In this document: positions 7,261-16,800 of the stretch, in pieces | Layout: each line of letters opens with the position of its first letter | Numbering within the stretch: position 1 is the stretch's first letter | NCBI GenBank assembly: GCA_025358255.1 | Contig: JANYKC010000054.1 | Coordinates: 1 to 64,000 of the forward strand | DNA from: Spirochaetaceae bacterium | GTDB lineage: Bacteria > Spirochaetota > Spirochaetia > Treponematales > Rectinemataceae | Direction of reading: 5' to 3' | DNA length: 64,000 nt | Translations under genes and position numbers: made by a program | Notes under the pieces: model-generated | Database searches by the model: none | The model's input: only the letters and a program-made list of their open reading frames with translations | What the model was told of the DNA's origin: nothing

Positions 7261-8571
7261 ATGAAACGAATCGTGGCTACCTTAATCGCCATGATCTCCC
7301 TTGTTGGAATGATTGCGGCCGAACCCGTTACCGTGGAGTTCTGGCATGCGATGACCGGCAAGAACGGCGAGATAACGCAATCGGTGTGCGACCAGTTCAA
7401 CGCGAGCCAGACCGACTACAAAGTCGTGCCGGTGCTCAAGGGCAGCTATCCCGAGACGCTGAATGCAGGCATCGCGGCCTTCCGCGCCAAGCAGGCACCG
7501 GCCATCATCCAGGTCCAGGAAGTCGGCACCGCGACCTTCATGGCGACCAAGGGCGCCATTTACCCCGTCTACAAGCTGATGCCCGAGAATGGGCAGAAGT
7601 TCGACCCCAAGGTCTACATGCCCGCGATTTCCGGCTACTACTCCACGGCCGACGGAAAGATGCTTTCCATGCCCTTCAATTCCTCCACGGCCGTCATGTA
7701 CTACAACAAGGACGCTTTCAGGAAGGCCGGACTCGATCCCGAGAAGCCCCCGGTCACCTGGACGGAGTTCTTTGACGCCGCCAAGAAGATCAAGGCCGCC
7801 GGCTACCAGGGCGGATTCACGACCAACTGGATCTCCTGGATCCAGATCGAGAACTTCAACGCCTGGCACAACCAGTCCATCTCCACCAACGGCAATGGCA
7901 TGAACGGGAAGCTCGACACGGTCCTCCAGTTCAACAACCCCACCACGGTGAAGCATTTCCAGACCATGTATGACCTTTCGAAAGAAGGCGTCTTCATCTA
8001 TGGCGGTCGCGAGAACAAGGCCAACCCCCTCTTCCAGACCGGCCAGGTCGGCATGCATTTCGAGTCCATCGGCGGCTACGGCTCCATGAAAGCCGCCTGC
8101 AAGTTCGAATTCGGCGTCGCCCGCCTCCCCTACTATGCCGACGTCAAGGGCGCCCCCCAGAACACCATCATCGGCGGCGCGAGCCTCTGGGTCTTCATGG
8201 GAAAATCCAAGCCCGAGTACAAGGCCGTCGCGGCCTTCTTCGCCTTCCTCTCGAAGCCCGAGATCCAGGCCTACTGGCACCAGAACACCGGCTACCTCCC
8301 CATCACCAAGGCCGCCTATGACCTGACCAAGTCCCAGGGCTTCTACAAGAACAGCCCCGGACTCGAGCTCGCGATCAACCAGCTCAACAACAAGACGCCG
8401 ACCGCGAACTCCGCTGGCCTCCGCCTTGGCAACTTCGCCCAGATCCGCGAGATCGAGGACCAGCAGTGGGAAGAGATCCTCGCCGGCAAGATCTCCGTGA
8501 AAGACGGACTCGACAAGATGGTCCAGCTCGGAAACGCGAAACTCCGCGAATTCGAAGCCGCCAACAAGTAA
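7261..8571 (+). CDS. ugpB: UgpB-like periplasmic solute-binding protein of ABC importer
   Basis: A 436-residue SBP_bac_1 protein that captures substrate for the permeases encoded next. ATG at 7261 follows AGGAGG; residues 1-20 are a Sec signal peptide (LIAMISLVGMIAA). It resembles E. coli UgpB along its length: VEFWHAMTGKNG, then ETLNAGIAAFRAKQAPAI, EVGTATFMA, PFNSSTAVMYYNKDAFRKAG, APQNTIIGGASLWVF and HQNTGYLPITKAAYDLT. UgpB binds sn-glycerol-3-phosphate and glycerophosphodiesters; spirochaetal relatives may bind other ligands, so the substrate is a family inference. No lipobox Cys is seen. A strong hairpin follows the stop codon. Confidence 0.88.
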   Translation: MKRIVATLIAMISLVGMIAAEPVTVEFWHAMTGKNGEITQSVCDQFNASQTDYKVVPVLKGSYPETLNAGIAAFRAKQAPAIIQVQEVGTATFMATKGAIYPVYKLMPENGQKFDPKVYMPAISGYYSTADGKMLSMPFNSSTAVMYYNKDAFRKAGLDPEKPPVTWTEFFDAAKKIKAAGYQGGFTTNWISWIQIENFNAWHNQSISTNGNGMNGKLDTVLQFNNPTTVKHFQTMYDLSKEGVFIYGGRENKANPLFQTGQVGMHFESIGGYGSMKAACKFEFGVARLPYYADVKGAPQNTIIGGASLWVFMGKSKPEYKAVAAFFAFLSKPEIQAYWHQNTGYLPITKAAYDLTKSQGFYKNSPGLELAINQLNNKTPTANSAGLRLGNFAQIREIEDQQWEEILAGKISVKDGLDKMVQLGNAKLREFEAANK

Positions 8572-8595
8572 GCAGACGGCACTGATTCCGGACTA

Positions 8596-8646
8596 GCCAC
8601 AGAGGCGCCACCAAGCTCCATCGGAGCTTGGCGGCGCCTCTGTGGC
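8596..8646 (+). other. Long GC-rich hairpin between SBP gene and permease gene
   Basis: The arms pair over about 24 bp: 14 bp (GCCACAGAGGCGCC with its complement), one A-C mismatch, then 9 bp (CCAAGCTCC with its complement), closed by an ATC loop. No T-run follows, so it is unlikely to terminate transcription fully. A position between a highly expressed SBP gene and its permeases suggests mRNA stabilisation or partial attenuation. Confidence 0.75.
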
Positions 8647-8681
8647 GCATTCCTTCACAACCTGTTTCCAGGAAGGCGCCG

Positions 8682-9566
8682 ATGACAAAGCAATACGAAT
8701 TCCATAACCGGGGACTTCCGCTACTCCTCGTGATGCCGCAGATGGTCATCGTGGTCATCTTCTTTTTCTGGCCCGCCGCCCAGGCCATCCTGCAATCCCT
8801 CTTCATACAGGATCCCTTCGGCATGTCCCAGAAATTCACCGGCATTTCCAACTATGTCGCCCTTTTCAACGACAAGACCTACTTCAATGCCCTCGTCCTG
8901 TCCTTCGCCTACGCGGCCGTCGTGGCCTTCTCCGCCATGGTCATCGCCCTCTTCCTCGCCGTGCAGGCGAACAAGAAAATCGCCGGGCAGACCTTCTACA
9001 AGACCATGCTCATCTGGCCCTACGCGGTCGCCACCATGGTCGCCGGCGTCCTCTGGCTCTTCCTTTTCAATCCCAACATCGGCGTCGTCGCCTATTACAT
9101 GAAACATACCCTCGGCATCAACTGGAACCATCTCCTCAACTCGAGCCAGGCCTTCCTCCTCGTGACCGTTGCGGCAAGCTGGAAGCAGATCGCCTATAAC
9201 TTTGTATTCTTCCTGGCCGGACTCCAGAGCGTCCCCGCCACCCTCATCGAGGCGGCCGCCATCGACGGGGCCAGCCCGATCAAGCGCTTCTGGCGCATAA
9301 CCTTCCCCCTCCTCTCGCCCACGACCTTCTATCTCCTCGTCATGAACGTGGTCTACGCCTTCTTCGAGACCTTCCCCATCATCCACCAGGTGACGGCGGG
9401 CGGCCCCGGCCAGTCCACGAGCATCCTCGTCTACCGCGTCTGGAAGGACGGCGCGGTCAACCTCGACCTCGGCTCGTCCTCGACGCAGTCCGTCGTCCTC
9501 ATGGTCATCGTCATCGCACTCACCGTGGTGCAGTTCCGCTTCATCGAGCGGAAAGTGGAATACTAG
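8682..9566 (+). CDS. ugpA: UgpA-like ABC transporter permease
   Basis: A 294-residue inner-membrane permease with six predicted helices. ATG at 8682 follows AGGAAGG; the codons before it run through the hairpin and are not used. The EAA loop that docks the ATPase is visible as EAAAIDGASPIKRFWRITFP. The MTKQYEFHNRGLPLLLVMPQ start is typical of UgpA/MalF-type proteins. It forms a heterodimer with the next gene product. No UgpC-type ATPase is encoded nearby, so a shared MsmX/UgpC-type ATPase encoded elsewhere is likely. Confidence 0.9.
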   Translation: MTKQYEFHNRGLPLLLVMPQMVIVVIFFFWPAAQAILQSLFIQDPFGMSQKFTGISNYVALFNDKTYFNALVLSFAYAAVVAFSAMVIALFLAVQANKKIAGQTFYKTMLIWPYAVATMVAGVLWLFLFNPNIGVVAYYMKHTLGINWNHLLNSSQAFLLVTVAASWKQIAYNFVFFLAGLQSVPATLIEAAAIDGASPIKRFWRITFPLLSPTTFYLLVMNVVYAFFETFPIIHQVTAGGPGQSTSILVYRVWKDGAVNLDLGSSSTQSVVLMVIVIALTVVQFRFIERKVEY

Positions 9567-9575
9567 GAGCTCGGC

Positions 9576-10421
9576 ATGGTAGAACGCAACCTGTTCAAGC
9601 GGGCCGCGCCCCACGTTTTCCTCATCGCGGCCATCGCGGTCATCGTCTTCCCGATCTGGCTCGTCTTCGTCGCCTCGACCCATACCCTGCAGGAGATCAT
9701 CACCGCGCCCATGCCGGCCTGGCTCGGCGGCCACTTCCTCGAGAACTATGGAAGCGCCCTCCTCCACGGCACCGAGAACCTTGGCACCTCCGCCCTGACC
9801 ATGATGAAGAACTCCCTCATCATGGCCCTCGGGATCTCGACGGGCAAGATCGTGGTCTCCCTCCTGGCCGCCTTCGCCATCGTCTTCTTCGATTTCAAGT
9901 TCAAGAAGATCTGCTTCTGGTCCATCTTCGTCACCCTCATGCTGCCGGTGGAAGTCCGCATCATGCCCACCTACAAGGTCATCTCCGACCTGGGCCTCCT
10001 CAACACCTACGCCGGCCTCATCCTCCCGATGATCGTCTCCGCGACGGCCGTCTTCCTCTTCCGCCAGTTTTTCATGACCATCCCCAGGGAGATCACGGAA
10101 GCCTCGCAGATCGATGGCGCCACCCCCATGGGCTTTTTCCGTTACATCCTCGTGCCCATGACCAAGACGCCGATCGCCGCCATGTTCGTGATCCAGTTCA
10201 TCTACGGATGGAACCAGTACCTCTGGCCCCTCCTCATCACCACCAAGCAGAAGTACTACACCCTCCTCATCGGCATCAACCGGATGCTCTCCGGCGCCGA
10301 TACCCAGATCGAGTGGCACATCGTCATGGCCACCGTCATGCTCGCCATGTTGCCCCCGGTCCTGGTCGTCATCGCGATGCAGAAGCAATTCGTGGCCGGC
10401 ATGACGGACACCGAGAAATAG
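9576..10421 (+). CDS. ugpE: UgpE-like ABC transporter permease
   Basis: A 281-residue MalG/UgpE-type permease with six membrane helices. Its EAA loop reads EASQIDGATPMGFFRYILVP, and GWNQYLWPLLIT is the typical UgpE segment near the end. Its start is 9 bp after the ugpA stop with AGGAG well spaced, so it is translated from the same message. The C-terminus KQFVAGMTDTEK resembles the short cytoplasmic tail of this family. Confidence 0.9.
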   Translation: MVERNLFKRAAPHVFLIAAIAVIVFPIWLVFVASTHTLQEIITAPMPAWLGGHFLENYGSALLHGTENLGTSALTMMKNSLIMALGISTGKIVVSLLAAFAIVFFDFKFKKICFWSIFVTLMLPVEVRIMPTYKVISDLGLLNTYAGLILPMIVSATAVFLFRQFFMTIPREITEASQIDGATPMGFFRYILVPMTKTPIAAMFVIQFIYGWNQYLWPLLITTKQKYYTLLIGINRMLSGADTQIEWHIVMATVMLAMLPPVLVVIAMQKQFVAGMTDTEK

Positions 10422-10445
10422 CCTGGAAAAGGCAAGGAGATACTA

Positions 10446-10760
10446 ATGGCCCGCGCACGCAGAAAGAACAGCTACCTCATCCTGGCGACCGTCCTGCTTG
10501 TGGCCCTGGTCCTGGCGCTGACCAATCCGGGCACCTCGGACTTCAAGCTCTGGACCCAGACGAGCGCCAAGAACGAGACCAACAAGAAAACGGGGTTCAC
10601 CTTCCTGGGCGACCTGTCCGGCGCGGTCGCCGGCGTGGCGAGCTCGGCGTACACGCGGGCCAACTTCGGCCTCTTCAGCGTCTACAAGAGCCGCAACGGC
10701 AAGGGTGTGGTGATCCATTCCTACCTGGGCATCGCGAGGACCTTCATCAGCCTCAAGTAG
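10446..10760 (+). CDS. DUF4359-like small membrane-anchored protein
   Basis: A 104-residue protein with one N-terminal hydrophobic segment (about 10-27, LILATVLLVALVLALTNPG) and a short extracytoplasmic domain. The pattern NPG directly after the helix, RANFGLFSVYKS in the middle and a short hydrophobic end is what I recall for DUF4359, whose function is unknown. ATG at 10446 follows AAGGAG. It is the last gene of the ugp unit, 24 bp behind ugpE and just before a terminator. Whether it works with the transporter is open. Confidence 0.6.
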   Translation: MARARRKNSYLILATVLLVALVLALTNPGTSDFKLWTQTSAKNETNKKTGFTFLGDLSGAVAGVASSAYTRANFGLFSVYKSRNGKGVVIHSYLGIARTFISLK

Positions 10761-10780
10761 CCGCAGCAGCAGGGATCAAG

Positions 10781-10816
10781 GAAGGCCGTCCGGGAAGCGA
10801 TTCCAGGACGGCCTTC
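10781..10816 (+). terminator. Bidirectional terminator-like hairpin
   Basis: An 11-bp perfect stem (GAAGGCCGTCC with its complement) encloses a 14-nt loop and is followed by TTGT. It lies in the 106-bp gap between the convergent ugp operon and the giant gene, so it can serve both. Confidence 0.7.
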
Positions 10817-10866
10817 TTGTCGGAAAAACCGGGAAAGGTTAGGGACCGCGGGCAAGGGTCCCTCGG

Positions 10867-13800
10867 TCAGAAGATGCCTATCCGCAGCCCCATGGTCGTC
10901 AGGGGCACGAATTCCGGCTTCACGTCCGAGGAGATGAACCAGAGCTGCTCCTCGACATAGTACGAATATTTCTTCAGGAAACCCAACTTCTTGAAAGTGA
11001 ACTTGGGGAACTCGAGCTGGGCCACCACGGCGGAGAGGCCTATGCCCGTCCCTCCGTCCTGCGTGAAGTAGGAGAATTGGGCCCCGACCCCCAGGGAGGT
11101 GGACAGGAAGGCCCAGTCCGGCCCCAGGAAGGAGGAGAAGGGAAGGAAGAGGACGTTGGCTATGAGCTTGGCGCTGTACACGTCGCCATAGAACCGCGAC
11201 TGCTCCCCGGCCGATATCGCGGGGGCCTGCCCGAAGGCGGCCTGCAGCTTGACGTTGTCGCTGAAGAAGGTGAGGCCAACGCCCAGGTCCCAGGTGGTCG
11301 CCCCGAAATAGTGCCCGTCGAGATAGAGGCCCTGGATGAAGGCAGGAAGCTCGTAGCCCCGCTTGTCCCCCTTCCGGAGCGACAGGCCCACGGAGTCCAG
11401 GCCTGAGCTGTCCGTGGCGGTGCCGGAGATGTGGAAAGAAGTGTTGAAGCGGCCATTCTCCACGGGGGTCATGATGCGGATCGTCGGGGCGGTCTTGTCG
11501 AGAGCCAGGATGGTCTTGGCCGTGGCGGAAGAGCCGTCCCCGAAGAGGGCACGAAGGATCACATGGACTTCGCCCTCTGCGTAATCCTGGGTCTCCAGAC
11601 GGAAGCGCCATGCATCGGTGCCGGAAGCGGCCGCGAAACTGCGCCCGTTGTCCAGGCTGTACTCGACCTTGACGACACGGCGAGAGGGCGCACTCTTCTT
11701 GAACGAGGCGAGGCCGGCCGTATCGTTGGGTTCGGGTCCGGCAGCCACAAAGCCCGCCTTTCCGGAGAGCCATGGGCGTTCCCGAAGGAAGGAACCCGCA
11801 GTCGCGGAATCTATCGTGATCCAGGGGCCATTGGGATTCCATAGGATCGCCGCCTGGCGCGAAATGATAACCTTGCCGTCTTCAGCCTTGACAAGGGCGG
11901 AAAAGGCATGGGGTCCCTCCTTGAGCCTCTCGGGTGGCACATCGAATACGAAGAAGCCTTGGGGATTGAGGGGTGCGGGGCCGATATCCTCGCCATCCAG
12001 GAGGATGGTGGCCGAACTTCCGCCCCTGATGACGGAGGCCTGTCCGTAGAGCCTCAGCTTGCCCGATATTTCCTGGCCATCCACGGGAAAGAGCAGGTCG
12101 ACCTTGTCAGAACGCCTGTCTCCCCTGATCTCGATATCGCGGCTGACGAAGGCCTCGTTGTCCGCACGGTCACGGCCGATGAGCTTGATCGTATAGTCGC
12201 CCGGAGCAAGGGAGGAAATGTCGATGCTTTTGCGGATGATGGCGAAAGGCCCAAGGTCGACCGTGAGGACGGGGGGCTTGGCTTGTCCGATCGGCAGGAT
12301 CTCGACGCGCGCGGAAGCGAGCCTGACCGCATCCATCACACGGCCCGACACTTCCAGGGTACCCGAAAACACGGAGCCATCCCGTGGGAGCGAAAGTTCG
12401 ACAGCGGGGGGGGTATTGTCGATCGTGACAAGGCTCGCGTAGAAGCCTTCCGTCCCGTAATTGTCTAGGGGCCTTATCGTGATGGGATGGAGGCCATCCT
12501 TGAGGATGCGGGTGTCGAGGGGATAGCGCCACGATTCCTCGTCTGCCGCGTGGCTGTAGCTCACCCCGTTGTCGAAGGACAGGCTGATCGAGGCGATGCC
12601 ATTGGCGTCGGCGGTGGTCCCGGCGATGGCCACGAGGCCCCTGACGGGCTTGTCGAGGCCTGGGGCGGACATGAGCGCTGTCGGCTCCTCCTTTGAGATG
12701 CGGTAATGGCTGGAGGCTATGTCGCCCTGTATCCCGTAGATGTCTTCGGCCTTCGCCTCGACCAGGTGCTCGTTGTCCGTCGTATCGGCGAGTCTCACCG
12801 GTATGGAAAAACTCGCGTCCTTGGGCACCATGGAGTCCCATGGACCGCCGTCGATGCGGTAGAGGAGCCTTGCCACTCCATCATCGTCGTAGACGGAACC
12901 GGAGATCGTGAAATCGGAGCGAAGGACCTCCAGCTCGGCGGGGGCGTAGATGGCCACCACGGGCTTGTCTTTTTCGTTGTCCACTGTCAGGACCGGCCGT
13001 AGGAGGGCCGAGTTCCCCGCCTTGTCGGTGACCACAAAGCCAGCCCCTTCGGGGAGGGGCTGGGGGAGGCGGGCGAGATCAAGGGTATGCGCGAAAATGG
13101 CGCCGCCGGCGACGGCCTCGGGCGGCGATTTCGGGTCCGCGTGAAAAACGACGGAGGCCAGCTGCCCAGCGTCCTTCGCTTCGCCGAGGAAGGTGAGGGT
13201 CCCGTTGACGCTCTCCGCCTCCACGGGCAGGACCTGGGACAGGTCAGGAGGGAGGCTGTCCTTGTTGATGAACCTCAGCTGGCGCGCCTCCCGGCCGGCT
13301 CCATCCTTGGCTATGATGTCGAGGCGGACCGCGCCGTCCTGGGCCGCCGCCAGGGACACTTCCCCGGCGAAGACCTTGTCAGCCTTTATGGCTGAAGGGG
13401 ATCCTCCGTTGACCGAGACGGTTACCGACGCGAGTTTTCCGCTGTCCGCGGCCGTGCCCGAGACCATGACGCTGCCCTGTACCCAGGCGTCGTCGGCGGG
13501 CAGGTCCACGGAAAGCGACGGAGGGCTTGCATCGGAGACAAGGCCGAAGGGACCCCACTCGAAGAGGTCGCCGTCCACCGTTTCCGCCCTGAGCGTCAAG
13601 CTGCCGGCGGCCACGAGCCCTTCGGCCTTGGATTCCATCTTGAGTGCGGAACCTTTGAAAGAAGCCGAGAGGAGGGGCGTTGCGGGGACTATGGCAAGGC
13701 TCTTGAGCGGCCTGCCGTTCCAGAGGCCTTCAAGGCTTTCCCCCGGCGGAAGGTCAAGTGTTGCCGATCCTTCGGCCCCGCTGATGCGCGCATCGAAGAA

Positions 13801-16800
13801 GGTGACCGCGTCGGCGCTGTCCGAAGGAGGGGAGCCGGCTGCCGGCTTGAGGATGCCGTGAAAATCGCAGTTTCGCCGCGACTCGAGCCCGGCAAGGTCG
13901 CGGGCAATGATCTCCACGGCAAAGCGCTCGAGCGGGAGGACGGAAGGCAGGGCGCAGGCAAAGAAAGTGCCTGAGCCGGCCGCGGCCTTCCCAAGGCTCG
14001 CCTTCAGTGCCGCGCCGCCGTTCACCTTGTACTCAAGGGAGGCAAGGCCGTTCGGGGCATCCACGAGGCCTTGGAGGCCCAATCCTTGCGCGGGCTCGAG
14101 CTCCATGCCGGGAAGCCAGGGCTGGGCGGATTTTTCCGTGCCCGCGGCCAGGCCAGAAAAACGCGGCGCGCTCCCCGCCACGACAAGGTCACGCTTGGCA
14201 GAGGCGAGGCGGCCCAGCTCGTCCTTCGCTTCGACGAGGATGGAATGCTTGCCGGGTCCCAGGGCCGCAAGCGCGATCCCAAAGGAGGCGGCGGGGTAGT
14301 CTCCCACAGCCGCCCCGTCGACGCTCAACCTCACCAGGGGCGTCCCGTCATCGTCGGAGGCGCCGCCGCGCACAAGGTCGCTGCCCAAGGCAAAGGCACC
14401 GGCCTTAGCCTGCTCGAGGGCAAGGTCGATTTTCGGCAGGTCGGCAGGCATGTTGTAGGCATATTTCGCCGTAGCCGATGCCGAATTGCCTGCTCCATCC
14501 TTCGCGTCCAAGGCTAAGACAAGATCGCCCTTGGCAGCGGTTGGCGCAAAGGGATCGGCCCAGGCCGCATAGAATGCCCCGCCGTCCTCGACGGGAAGGC
14601 TTCTCTTGTCCAAGCCGGCGCTGATGCTTGCCTGGACGATTCCCCGTGGATCCCAGGCGCGAAAGACGACAGGAACAGGTCCGGCCATGGCCGGCGTTGC
14701 CTTGTCCGAGGCGTTGGCTGCCGGCGAGATGACAGCCAATTCGGGCTTGGCATTGTCGATGAGGGCATAGATGGGCGCGAAGGAGAGGCTGCCCGTGGCA
14801 TCCTCGATCCTGAGTATCCAACGGGCCTCCCCATCCTTCATCTTGGTGGAGTCCACGGAGATCGCGATGGGCGCCGTCGCCACAAAGGCCTTGGGGTCCT
14901 TGGCGAGGAAAAGGCTCGAATACGTGGCGCCTCCATCCAGGGAAAAGCCCACCGCTTTCACGAGGGCATCGGTCTTGACGCTGCCCTTGAGGCTCGCGGT
15001 CCCGGAAATGAGGAGGCGGAGCGCGAAACGGGAAGGCGCTTCCCGTGAGACGAAATCGGCGGCGGCGGGAGGGGATGCGGGGGCGGGCGCGGCCTCGGAG
15101 GTCCCGGCCTGGGGCGCCGTTTCCGCGGACAGGGCGGCGAAGCCCAGGGCGATAAAGTCAGTGTCCTTCAGGGCCGGGAGGACGAGGGCAAGCTTTCGCC
15201 CGGTGCCGGCGCTGCCCGCAAGATCGACCCGGGGCTCGGCGCCTTCGGGCTCGACGCTGACGCTGTCGGATGCCTGGACCCGCAGGGGTTTGGCGACGGG
15301 CTTGACCGCAGGCCTTGCGATGGTGACATTGCCGGCCTTGTCGGAAACGCGATAGGCGGCAGATGGGTTGGCAGCCAGGTCGGCGCGATGGATGAAGGCG
15401 AGGCCACGGCGGTCTATGGCAGTGAAGGCCTGGCCATCGATGGCGAAGTCCAGTGTGGCGATGCCGGAAAGGTCGCTCACGGTCGCCGCGATATCCTCGG
15501 GGCCGCTCACTTCCGCCCCGGGATCTGGAGAGAGGAATGTGAGGACAGGAGGGGTCGCGTCGAATCCAAAGCTCCGGAAAGCCCGCGTGGAATTGCCGGC
15601 GACGTCGAGGGCATCCAGTTCGAGGAGGCCTGAGCCCTCGGAAAGGTCGCTGGGGGCCACCGCGAGGCTGAAGCTGCCGTCCGATGCCAACGAGACGGGG
15701 CGTGGTGGGGCGCCCGCCTTGAGCACAAGGGACAGGGCCGCGACTCCCCCTTCATCGACCACCCGCCCCTTCACGAGGAGTCCGGCATTGGCCCAGGCTC
15801 CTTCCAAGGGGCTGGTTATCTCGATGGACGGGGCTTGTGTATCGGAGACAAAAACGAAGGCCCCGCTGTGGTATTCGTGGCCGCGTCGGGTTTTCACGAC
15901 GATGCGCGTCGGCATGGAGACGCCCGCCCTTGCCGCCTCGATCCGGAGGACTTTCCCTTCGAAAGAGGCTGTCACCAGTGAGGTTCCTGGTTCAAGGGCG
16001 ACCGCGGCGATGTCTTCGCGGTAGAAGGCGCCCATGAGGGGATCACCCTGCCCGAGGACGATCCTTCCGCCCTCGCCTATGCGCGGGTCGTCGAAAACGA
16101 AACCCGTGTCTTCGCGCTCCCGTGAGAGGTCAGTGGAGTAGAGAAGCGCCTTGCTCCCGCAGGTGTTGCCGTAGAGGTCCGATATCCGCACTTCGATCGG
16201 CGTGAACCCGTAGGGCATGCTCCGATCGAGGGCGATCCGGAAAGCCCAGGTAGCCGCCTCGCTGCCCTTGCCCAGCTCGAGCTTGCGCTCGGAGCCCCCG
16301 GCGACGATGAACACCGCTTCCTTGGGTGGGTTGGGGCTGCTGACCGAACCTTCCAGGAAGGCGCCAGAGTCCACACGGAACTCAAGACCTGGCGCGTAGT
16401 CGGCGGGGACCAGGGCCGACGCGGCCGCGTTCGCCCCTCCCTGTGGTGGCTTGGGAACCGTCAGCCGCTGGAAGCGGACGGAGCCGGGACCTCGGTCCAC
16501 GATCACGGGAAAGGACAGGGCCTTGCCCCAGGTGCCTTCGACGTCCCTGGCCTGCAGCGAGATGACATGCTTGCCCGACGCGAGGTCAGGCAGGGACCAT
16601 GAGAAGACACCGGAAGCCGGATGCTCGGTGGCCTGCCCGCCGTCCACCGCGACCTTTATCCCCGCACCGCCATCGTCGTCCTGGATGGAGCCCCATAGGA
16701 CCTCGCCGGGCCTGATCTTGCCTTCGATGGAGGGAAAGAGGACATGGACAATGGGCTTGTCGCCTTCCGCGTCGATCTTGGGCGCGATGGCGAGCTTGGT

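Noticed and set aside
8721..10388. Long antisense open frame across ugpA and ugpE
   Set aside because: Translation is almost only Asp, Glu, Gly, His and Val, the mirror of membrane-protein codons; no start signal or domain.
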